Source of the DNA: an uncultured Oscillospiraceae bacterium
GTDB taxonomy: Bacteria > Bacillota > Clostridia > Oscillospirales > Acutalibacteraceae
DNA: 11,277 bases
Assembly (NCBI GenBank): GCA_900552925.1
Contig: USBH01000025.1
Coordinates: 1-11,277 of the forward strand
Reading direction: 5' to 3'
A model generated the notes under the pieces. That model searched no databases. It saw nothing but the letters and a program-made list of their open reading frames with translations, and was not told the DNA's origin. This document shows positions 1 through 5,383 of this stretch, piece after piece; position 1 is the stretch's first letter; each line of letters starts with the position of its first letter. The translations under genes and the position numbers were made by a program.

Positions 1-41
1 AGCTGCAGTCTCGTGGGCTCGGAGATGTGTATAAGAGACAG
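1..41. other. Sequencing adapter (Nextera transposase / read-2) left at contig end
   Basis: Bases 8-41 match the 34-nt Illumina Nextera read-2 transposase oligonucleotide as I know it. The 19-bp mosaic end AGATGTGTATAAGAGACAG occupies 23-41. Bases 1-7 have no recognisable origin. Read on the plus strand, the adapter gives the artefact peptide MGSEMCIRDR, seen at the start of many spurious database proteins. Genomic sequence therefore starts at about base 42, and the minus-strand phosphatase gene is cut here by the library or assembly rather than by biology. Confidence 0.97.
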
Positions 42-780
42 AAAACGCGTCGTGCATGCGCTCGAGGTCGTCGGGATTCGAAGGCGGGCCGATCATCAGG
101 TTGACCTGACGGCGCTCGCGCACCTTGATGGCGACCGAAGTGGTGTCGTCTCCGGGGCTGCCGCCGTACAGCTTGTTGCACTCGTCGAGCAGCATGGTGT
201 TGAGCGTCTTGGCCGTATAGCTCGAATCGTACATCATCTCCATATAGTCGATGATGTCCTTGCGCTCCCAGCCGAAGTTCAGCGACATGCCGATGCCGGC
301 ATGGATCGCGCCGTCGCTGAAAGCGATGAAGGTGTCGTCCTCCTGAATCGGGATACGCGTTTTATAGATGGTTTTTCCTCCGACTTCCACTTCCTCGCGC
401 GGGTACTCCAGATTCTTTCCGTTGCGCAGCATCACGACGAACGGGTTGTCATACTGGATGATTTCCGCCTCTTCGTTTTCGATGATGCGGATGATGGTGA
501 ACGTGGAGTAGGCAACGCCGCGCACAGAGCAGATCGGCAGCGTGGAAGCGATCGTTTCCACGCAGTCCTCCACCTGCATCCCCTCCGCCATCATCGTGGA
601 GATGATCTTGGAGGTCAGTGTGGAAAGGATGTTGGCCTTGACGCCGCTGCCCATGCCGTCGGCCAAAACGACGACTGTGGAATTTTCGCCCTGCGGAACG
701 ATATCGACATGGTCGCCGCAGAGCTGCTCGCCGTGTTTATTCAGGCTCATGAAGCCGATATCAGTACATAGATTATTCAT
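42..780 (-). CDS. SpoIIE-family PP2C-type serine/threonine phosphatase (3' end missing)
   Basis: Translating the minus strand from ATG at 780 gives 246 open codons up to the adapter, with no stop. The protein starts MNNLCTDIGFMSLNKHGEQL and carries PP2C metal-binding signatures: GD at residues 22-23, LADGMGSG at 39-46, FSDG at 154-157 and GDDTTS at 210-215. These are typical of SpoIIE-like phosphatases, which remove phosphate from Ser/Thr of partner proteins such as anti-anti-sigma factors. From memory, family members encoded beside HydS-type hydrogenases are about 390 aa, so roughly 140 residues are missing. The start overlaps the end of the hydS-like gene by 8 nt (ATGAATAA), implying translational coupling, and the upstream ribosome binding site is weak. 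No predicted transmembrane segment is seen in the visible part. It is the likely output of the adjacent sensor. The substrate is unknown, and no kinase or STAS partner lies in the window. Confidence 0.9.
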
Positions 781-2446
781 CTTTCAGCGAATCCTTTAAC
801 TTCGTGAGAGCTATCTTCGTCTCCGCCGTCGTTTCGCCAAGCAGCGACGCGATTTCCTGAACCACGCGCATCTGCTTCTCGATCACGCGGTTGGTGACCT
901 CGATAGTCTGCTGGCCCATCTTCTCTTTCTTCATGCGCTCGTCGACCTCAGCGGTCACGTCGCGCATCGTGCAGATCAGAATATGATAGCTCCGATCGTA
1001 CAGGATCGTCTGATCCACATAGCGATTGTACTCGGCGAGGTAGACGCGCTCGTCGTGGAGGGCGCGGCCCGTCTGCATGACATCGAGGAACGGGCGCGGG
1101 TCCAGAATGCGGATGACCGGCTCGCCGATGATGTCCGATGCGTTCTGGATGTTCATCAGCTTGCGCGCAGACGCGTTGATCTGCTGTACCTCCAGCGCTT
1201 CGTTGAGGACGAAGATGCCGTTTGCCGAGTTGTTGATGATCGTATCGGAGAAGGATTCCGCCTTGCCGAGCAGGTACGGCAGGCACATCGTGATTTCGGC
1301 CTTGCCCTGATAGACCGCAACGGCCTTTTCGCGGCAGGAATTGTAGCCGCAGGCGCCGCAGTTGAGCTCGTGCTCGGGACGGGTCTTGCCCATCTTGCGC
1401 AGGATCGCCTCGATCTCCGCGGTGCCGGGCATCTGGCGGTGCAGGCCGACAAACTCGAAGTTGTGGTGAATCGCCTCGGAGGCCGGCTGCTCAACGTTGA
1501 AGTCCCGCTTGCCGGCATACTTGTTCACCGCAATGAAATCCTGGATCGGCAGGCGCTTGTCGTGGTCCATGGCCGGGCCGTTGATGCAGCTGCCGACGCA
1601 GGCGCTCATCTCGATAAAGCAGTTGCCCATGTTGCCGCTGACAATATCGTGAAGGGCCGCGATGCAGTTTTCAAGGCCGTCGATCGCCATGTATGTATAC
1701 TCGGGATCGTCGCAGGCCATGCTGCGCAGAATGCCGCCGGTCGTCGGGAACAGACGCGCGCGGCTCTCTTCGTTGTGGTCGTCTCCGGCTTCCACCGAAA
1801 GATTTTCACCCTGCAGCCATGCGGTCAGCTCTTCGAAGGTCAGCACGCAGTCGACGTACGGGCTTTCGTCGCATTCCGCCTTTTTGGAGATGCAGGGACC
1901 GATGAACACGGTCTTGGCCTCCGGGTCCTGCTCCTTGATGCGCTTGCAGTGCGCCTGCATCGGCGAGAGCACCGGTGCGAGGAACGGCAGCGCTTCGGGA
2001 TAATACTTCTGGATCATTGTGTTGACGGAGTGGCAGCAGGTGGAGATGATGACCTTCTGCCGGCGCTCCGCGATGATTTTTTCGTATTCGGTCTTGACGA
2101 TCGACGCGCCGATCGCGGTTTCCTCCACCTCGTCGAAGCCGAGCTTCTTGAGCGCGGCCTTCATCGTGTCGATCGTAGCGCCCGGATAATTCGCAACAAA
2201 GGAAGGCGCAAGGCTGACGACCACGCGGCTGCCGCTGTTCAGAAGCGCCTGCACGGCCGGAACGTCATTGCGGATCTCCTTGGCGTTCTGGGGACATACG
2301 ACGAAGCACTGGCCGCAGAGCACGCATTCGTCCTTGACGATATGCGCCTGATCCGACTGGAACTTGATGGACTTCACCGGACAGTGCCGAATACATTTGT
2401 AGCAGTTTTTGCAGTTGGACTTTTTGAGTTTCAGGTAATCTGGCAT
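773..2446 (-). CDS. hydS: HydS-type sensory [FeFe]-hydrogenase with C-terminal PAS domain
   Basis: This 557-aa cytoplasmic Fe-S protein has, in order: two [4Fe-4S] ferredoxin motifs (C12/15/18/22 and C41/44/47/51); an [FeFe]-hydrogenase H-domain at about 70-340; another Fe-S motif (C363, C366, C371, C388; NCGACGYNSC); a PAS domain at about 396-500; and a C-terminal helix ending KLKDSLKDE. H-cluster motifs are STCCH (C137, C138), PCISKKAE (C185, K188, E191) and EMSACVGSC (C283, C287), so all four cluster-ligand cysteines are present. The bulky pocket residues of catalytic enzymes are changed: the Met of MPC is Gly183 and the Met before the third-motif Cys is Ser281. That pattern and the PAS domain match putatively sensory group C enzymes rather than H2-producing HydA. 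Start: ATG at 2446, with AGAGGATAAGGGGT just upstream and the thioesterase stop only 5 nt away. It likely senses H2 or electron-carrier redox state and signals to the overlapping phosphatase gene. Catalytic activity is not shown by the sequence. Confidence 0.9.
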   Translation of the reverse strand: MPDYLKLKKSNCKNCYKCIRHCPVKSIKFQSDQAHIVKDECVLCGQCFVVCPQNAKEIRNDVPAVQALLNSGSRVVVSLAPSFVANYPGATIDTMKAALKKLGFDEVEETAIGASIVKTEYEKIIAERRQKVIISTCCHSVNTMIQKYYPEALPFLAPVLSPMQAHCKRIKEQDPEAKTVFIGPCISKKAECDESPYVDCVLTFEELTAWLQGENLSVEAGDDHNEESRARLFPTTGGILRSMACDDPEYTYMAIDGLENCIAALHDIVSGNMGNCFIEMSACVGSCINGPAMDHDKRLPIQDFIAVNKYAGKRDFNVEQPASEAIHHNFEFVGLHRQMPGTAEIEAILRKMGKTRPEHELNCGACGYNSCREKAVAVYQGKAEITMCLPYLLGKAESFSDTIINNSANGIFVLNEALEVQQINASARKLMNIQNASDIIGEPVIRILDPRPFLDVMQTGRALHDERVYLAEYNRYVDQTILYDRSYHILICTMRDVTAEVDERMKKEKMGQQTIEVTNRVIEKQMRVVQEIASLLGETTAETKIALTKLKDSLKDE

Positions 2447-2451
2447 ACCCC

Positions 2452-2847
2452 TTATCCTCTCTTTTTTGCGGCTTTTGCCACGAACTTTTCATCTACAACA
2501 ATAAATCTTTCATGCGTTCCCGTGCCGATCAGTCCGGCGTCGTCGAACGCTTTCACCGTGAATACGAGCCGCCGGCCGTCAATCTCCGTAAGCTCGCTTT
2601 CCGCGGTGACCCGCATGCCGACCGGCGTTGCGGAGACGTGCTCGACGTTCATCAGCGTGCCGACCGTCCCCATGCCCGACTCCAGTTCGGCGGCCACAGA
2701 CCGGTATGCCGCCGACTCCATCAGCGCGACCATGGCGGGCGTCGCGAAAACATCCAGCGTTCCGCTGCCCATGGCTTTCGCCGTATTCTGCTCGGTCACG
2801 GCAGTTTCGGCCTGTCCTTTGATTCCTGTACTGAGCAAGAAAATCAC
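2452..2847 (-). CDS. FlK-type hotdog-fold acyl-CoA thioesterase
   Basis: This 131-aa protein resembles the fluoroacetyl-CoA thioesterase (FlK) family, single hotdog-domain enzymes that hydrolyse short acyl-CoAs. The signature GSGTLDVFATPAMVALME is at residues 27-44. Thr36, Glu44 and His70 have exactly the spacing of the FlK catalytic Thr42/Glu50/His76, so the site looks intact. The real substrate is unknown; fluoroacetyl-CoA is unlikely in this context. The longest reading starts at GTG 2847. TTG at 2838 (giving MLSTGIKG) is an alternative that fits the family N-terminus better and has AGGGTG 6 nt upstream, so the start is uncertain by three codons. It lies 47 nt after the ferredoxin gene and 5 nt before the hydS start, clearly inside the same operon. 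Confidence 0.85.
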   Translation of the reverse strand: MIFLLSTGIKGQAETAVTEQNTAKAMGSGTLDVFATPAMVALMESAAYRSVAAELESGMGTVGTLMNVEHVSATPVGMRVTAESELTEIDGRRLVFTVKAFDDAGLIGTGTHERFIVVDEKFVAKAAKKRG

Positions 2848-2894
2848 CCTACCCTATCTGCTTCCGGCTGTAGGCGCCGGCCTGCTGAATGAAA

Positions 2895-3137
2895 TTACTG
2901 AACTTTCGCGAGAACTTCCTTCTCAAAGAATTCGTCGACGGTCTCCGGCGAGACGGAATGCTTCACGCCGTCCACGGTGACGTTGACGCCGTTGACGCAG
3001 TCGCCCATGCAGAAGGTGCCGCCGAGCTCGACTTTATCCTCGAGCCCCTTTTCCTGAACGAGCGCCTGAAGCCGCTCGACGATCTGGCGGGAACCCTTGA
3101 GGTGGCACGAACTTCCAATGCAGATAATAACTTTCAT
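2895..3137 (-). CDS. Thioredoxin-like [2Fe-2S] ferredoxin
   Basis: This 80-aa protein starts MKVIICIGSSCHLKGS. It has the four cysteines of the thioredoxin-fold [2Fe-2S] ferredoxin family (related to NuoE and HydC/HndA): C6, C11, C43 and C47, the last two in FCMGDC followed by VNGVNVTV. Members are small soluble electron carriers, or standalone versions of the [2Fe-2S] module in bifurcating hydrogenases. The start is ATG 3137 with GGAG 10 nt upstream. It sits between rex (92 nt) and the thioesterase gene (47 nt). In Thermotoga and clostridial genomes such a protein commonly accompanies HydS-type genes, so it may pass electrons to or from the sensor; that role is inferred. There is no signal peptide or membrane segment. 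Confidence 0.9.
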   Translation of the reverse strand: MKVIICIGSSCHLKGSRQIVERLQALVQEKGLEDKVELGGTFCMGDCVNGVNVTVDGVKHSVSPETVDEFFEKEVLAKVQ

Positions 3138-3182
3138 TTGAATCTTTCTCCGTTTCTTTAATAGAGTATTGATATTATTCTA

Positions 3183-3213
3183 AGGCGGATAACGGAGCGA
3201 CCGTGCTCCGCCT
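3183..3213 (-). other. Intergenic hairpin between rex and the ferredoxin gene
   Basis: A 7-bp inverted repeat (AGGCGGA / TCCGCCT) encloses a second, mutually exclusive 6-bp repeat, CGGAGC (3193-3198) with GCTCCG (3205-3210). On the transcribed strand it is followed by TTAGAATAAT rather than a T-run, so it is not a convincing intrinsic terminator. It could be an attenuator, a processing site or a stabiliser that changes expression of the downstream genes relative to rex. I found no strong promoter in the rest of this 92-nt gap. Confidence 0.4.
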
Positions 3214-3229
3214 GAGCAACTTGTTTGTG

Positions 3230-3868
3230 TCAGCGCGCTTCAAACCCTTCACGCAGCTGCTTGGAGAGCAGCGCGAGGGACGCGGCCAGGTTTTCATTAT
3301 GCACAAGGACGCCGTCCGGCACCTCGAGGTGGACCGGGGCGAAATTCCAGATTGCGAGGATTCCGCTTTCGATGAGCAGATTGCATATTGCCTGCGCGTT
3401 TTCCGCCGGGACCGTGATGATGCCGATCCGCACGCGCATCCGCTCGCACAGATCCATCAGCTTATCCATCGGCAGAATGCGCTTGCCGCCGTAATCGTCG
3501 TCGTAAAGCTCCTCATCGATATCGAAGGCGGCGACGATATTCATGCCGCAGTCGCGAAAGCCCTTGTAGGTCAAGAGCGCTTTGCCGAGCTTCCCGGCGC
3601 CGACGATGATCGCGTCGTCCACGTCGTTATAGCCCAGAAACGCTTCGAGCTCCGCGATCAGATCCGCCGTCTTATACCCGATTTTCGGCTTGCCGGCCGT
3701 GCTGACCGAGGCCAGATCCTTGCGCACGACCACATGGTTGAGGCGAAGCGCTTCGGAAATTGTTGTTGCGGAAATATGTTCAGGCTGATTTTCGCCGAAT
3801 TGTTTCAGATAATTCAGGTAAAGCGGCAATCTGAGCAGCGTCTGCTTCGATATGCTGCGGTTCACCAT
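3230..3868 (-). CDS. rex: Redox-sensing transcriptional repressor Rex
   Basis: Rex is a homodimeric repressor that releases DNA when NADH rises, controlling fermentation, hydrogenase and NADH-using genes in Gram-positive bacteria. The 212-aa product has an N-terminal winged helix (RLPLYLNYL at 13-21, recognition region around VRKDL at 48-52) and a Rossmann domain with GAGKLGKAL at 90-98, FDID at 115-118 and WNFAP near the C-terminus, all family signatures. The usual Asn of the GxGNLG loop is Lys93. I chose ATG 3868 because GAGGTG (3878-3883) sits 9 nt upstream and the protein then starts like other Rex proteins. A GTG at 3892 would add eight residues and lie almost in the operator. It is first in the redox operon, 85 nt downstream of the LysR gene, and is preceded by its own likely operator. 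Confidence 0.94.
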   Translation of the reverse strand: MVNRSISKQTLLRLPLYLNYLKQFGENQPEHISATTISEALRLNHVVVRKDLASVSTAGKPKIGYKTADLIAELEAFLGYNDVDDAIIVGAGKLGKALLTYKGFRDCGMNIVAAFDIDEELYDDDYGGKRILPMDKLMDLCERMRVRIGIITVPAENAQAICNLLIESGILAIWNFAPVHLEVPDGVLVHNENLAASLALLSKQLREGFEAR

Positions 3869-3893
3869 AAGCAGTGCCACCTCGCTATCCACA

Positions 3894-3911
3894 TTGATAA
3901 TACATTAACAT
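3894..3911 (-). promoter_or_regulatory. Rex operator upstream of rex
   Basis: The 18-bp site reads TTGATAA-TACA-TTAACAT on the plus strand. The Rex consensus is TTGTTAA-N4-TTAACAA, so it differs at one base in each half. It lies 25 bp upstream of the chosen rex start and overlaps a possible -10 hexamer (TATTAT on the minus strand, 3897-3902). No good -35 could be matched. Autoregulation of Rex, and redox control of the genes after it, is inferred. Confidence 0.75.
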
Positions 3912-3942
3912 AAACACACAGAATTTAAAAGAGTGTTTTTTA

Positions 3943-3952
3943 CATATCGATA
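3943..3952 (-). repeat. CATATCGATA copy downstream of the LysR gene
   Basis: A 10-bp CATATCGATA sequence starts next to the LysR-gene stop codon, in the region upstream of rex. The same 10 bases occur at 4956-4965 in the LysR leader. With only two copies and an AT-palindromic core (ATCGAT), chance is possible, but both lie at regulatory positions and could be sites for the LysR protein. Confidence 0.35.
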
Positions 3953-3953
3953 G

Positions 3954-4922
3954 TTATTGAGCGATATAGGAAGGCTCTGCTGCGCCGTGATACAGCGCTT
4001 CAAGCTGGTCGCGCACCGCGTGGAGCTTTTCGATGAAGGCCTTATCCACCGCCGTGTATTTGTACTCCTTTTTGGACACCAGAATGTCGCGGTAGATGCG
4101 CCGCTTGCTGCCCCGGCATTGCCGGAGAACAAGGCCGTAGCGCTTGAGCTGCTCCGGCGCAATCGGCGAAACCCACATGTACGTGTTCGGCACCGTGCTG
4201 AGCAGGTCCATCTGGCTGCCGCGGCTGTACAGGTAGATCCGCTTCGTCACGTCGTCCGCCATCTCCGCTTTCTTGATGTCGGACATCGGCAGCGAAGGGA
4301 CAAACGGATCGCCGTGGCAGAGCTCGATGTAGCCGGAAAGGTCCTCGATGCAGAGGTCCTCTTTTGCGGCAAGCGGGTCCTTTTCCGAAAGCAGAAGCCG
4401 GTATTCGAACTCCCAGACAAATTCGGATTTCATGCCCTTGTCGCGCAGCATATTGTCGAAGAAGCGCTCGAAAACCGTCTGGAAGCGGACGATGCCGAGC
4501 CCGTAGTTTTCCTGCGCGATGTTGCGGATCGCGCGCATGGCGTTCGTTTCCTTGAAGGTAAATTCGATCTCCTTCGTCATATCCGCCTCGCGCACGAATT
4601 TCGTGAACGCATCGACGATGTAGCTCGCGCGCGGCACGGAGATGCTGAACTTCAGCTTATTGTTTTTTTCGGGACGATAAAGCGCCTCCACCTCTTCGAT
4701 CTGCGCCAGGATGCTCTTCGCGTAAACGAGGAATTCCTCTCCCTGCGGCGTCGGGACGATGCCCTTGGACGTGCGCTTGAAGATCTTCACGCCCAGCGTC
4801 TCTTCGAGATCCTTGATTCCGCGGCTCAGGTTCGGCTGCCCCATATACAGGTTTTCAGCCGCTTTCGTGATGGAAGCGGTTTTTTCAACCTCTACGGCAT
4901 ATTTCAGGTGGGCAATATTCAT
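3954..4922 (-). CDS. LysR-family transcriptional regulator
   Basis: This 322-aa regulator has a typical LysR layout: an N-terminal winged helix-turn-helix at about residues 1-60 (ASITKAAENLYMGQPNLSR, then LEETLGVKIFKR), a linker helix, and a C-terminal effector-binding domain of the periplasmic-binding-protein fold. The effector cannot be told from the sequence. The start is ATG 4922 with GAGGT (4929-4933) upstream. It has its own strong promoter and is separated from the dxs-recN operon by a probable terminator. No divergent gene is present, which is unusual for LysR regulators that normally control a divergent neighbour. The next gene in the same direction is rex, so control of the redox operon is possible but unproven. 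I did not find a clear terminator between the LysR gene and rex, so read-through may also occur. Confidence 0.92.
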   Translation of the reverse strand: MNIAHLKYAVEVEKTASITKAAENLYMGQPNLSRGIKDLEETLGVKIFKRTSKGIVPTPQGEEFLVYAKSILAQIEEVEALYRPEKNNKLKFSISVPRASYIVDAFTKFVREADMTKEIEFTFKETNAMRAIRNIAQENYGLGIVRFQTVFERFFDNMLRDKGMKSEFVWEFEYRLLLSEKDPLAAKEDLCIEDLSGYIELCHGDPFVPSLPMSDIKKAEMADDVTKRIYLYSRGSQMDLLSTVPNTYMWVSPIAPEQLKRYGLVLRQCRGSKRRIYRDILVSKKEYKYTAVDKAFIEKLHAVRDQLEALYHGAAEPSYIAQ

Positions 4923-4940
4923 ACGTGTACCTCACTAAGC

Positions 4941-4966
4941 GCATATTCGAATCGGCATATCGATAT
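4941..4966 (-). promoter_or_regulatory. Paired palindromes in the LysR leader (possible operator)
   Basis: Two perfect palindromes, ATTCGAAT (4945-4952) and ATATCGATAT (4957-4966), lie within a near-direct repeat on the plus strand (GCATATTCGA at 4941, GCATATCGAT at 4955; 14-bp period). They are between the -10 box and the ribosome binding site, a position suited to repression. The AT-rich dyads are compatible with LysR-type binding. This is suggestive only. Confidence 0.4.
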
Positions 4967-4975
4967 TTCAAGTCT

Positions 4976-5003
4976 ATTATAACATAACCTGTACGGTTGT
5001 CAA
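4976..5003 (-). promoter_or_regulatory. Housekeeping-sigma (SigA) promoter for the LysR gene
   Basis: On the minus strand a perfect -35 TTGACA (4998-5003) and a perfect -10 TATAAT (4976-4981) are separated by 16 bp, with an extended -10 TGT just before the TATAAT. The expected start of transcription is near 4968-4970, giving a leader of about 47 nt. It is the best promoter match in the window. Confidence 0.88.
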
Positions 5004-5013
5004 ATACTTGGGT

Positions 5014-5032
5014 AAAAATTCCGTTGGGAATT
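5014..5032 (-). terminator. Probable intrinsic terminator of the dxs-recN-divIVA-like operon
   Basis: On the minus strand AATTCC-CAAC-GGAATT forms a 6-bp stem with a 4-nt loop, followed directly by a short T-run. It begins 8 nt after the stop codon of the DivIVA-like gene and ends just before the LysR promoter. The stem is short and AT-rich, so termination may be partial. Confidence 0.6.
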
Positions 5033-5040
5033 GGTTAAAA

Positions 5041-5313
5041 TCAGTAATTTTCGTCGGCTTCCAGCAGCGGTGCCACCTTTTTTTCAGCTTCCAGCATCGT
5101 GCGCATGATGGACTCCGTCATTTCGGCGCGGATCTCGCAGATCGCCTCAAGGCGCGCTGTATACGCGGCGTCTGTATCGGCTTTTGTCCGAGCCTCGACG
5201 GCGGCGATCAAGGCGTCCATAAAGGCGTCCACTTCGCCGGCGTCGTAGGCGCCGCCGCGGCGCAGCGTAAATCGAACGCGCCGCAGATACTCGGCTGTCA
5301 GCTCCACTTTCAT
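5041..5313 (-). CDS. Small DivIVA-domain protein
   Basis: This 90-aa protein starts MKVELTAEYLRRVRF. It resembles the N-terminal DivIVA/GpsB domain: a conserved Phe15, then GGAYDAGEVDAFMDAL at 20-35 in place of the family's GYDxxEVDxFLD, followed by an amphipathic helix to the C-terminus (to about 80). DivIVA-domain proteins form coiled-coil dimers and organise cell division or polar growth. This one lacks the long coiled-coil of true DivIVA, so it is closer to GpsB in size, and its role is unknown. The start ATG 5313 has a strong GGAGG 8 nt upstream. The frame stays open well beyond this start, but that extension overlaps the preceding gene out of phase and shows no protein-like pattern. It is last in the operon, 70 nt after the signal-peptidase-like gene. 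Confidence 0.75.
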   Translation of the reverse strand: MKVELTAEYLRRVRFTLRRGGAYDAGEVDAFMDALIAAVEARTKADTDAAYTARLEAICEIRAEMTESIMRTMLEAEKKVAPLLEADENY

Positions 5314-5383
5314 CGTTTTTGCCTCCGTTTTTTTTTCGGTGGGAAATTTACAGTGCATCGGTCTTTCGTAAAAGCTTATGCCG

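Noticed and set aside
13..771. Plus-strand 252-codon open frame starting MGSEMCIRDR
   Set aside because: It starts inside the adapter and runs antisense to the SpoIIE-type phosphatase, whose motifs are clear on the minus strand.
773..2446. Catalytic H2-evolving hydrogenase HydA
   Set aside because: The pocket Met residues of the second and third H-cluster motifs are Gly183 and Ser281, and a PAS domain follows, both pointing to a sensor.
983..2980. Plus-strand 665-codon open frame
   Set aside because: Antisense shadow of the hydS-like and thioesterase genes caused by GC-rich codon use; the peptide is Arg/Ala/Val-rich with no domain, while the minus strand has ordered Fe-S motifs.
3166..3183. 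Possible second Rex site (TTGATAT-TATT-CTAAGG) before the ferredoxin gene
   Set aside because: The left half resembles the consensus but the right half matches poorly; too weak to call.
3230..3892. Longer Rex starting at GTG 3892
   Set aside because: ATG 3868 has a well-spaced GAGGTG and matches the usual Rex N-terminus; the GTG lies against the operator with no ribosome binding site.
3957..4982. Plus-strand 341-codon open frame
   Set aside because: Antisense shadow of the LysR gene, without a recognisable domain, and running into the LysR promoter.
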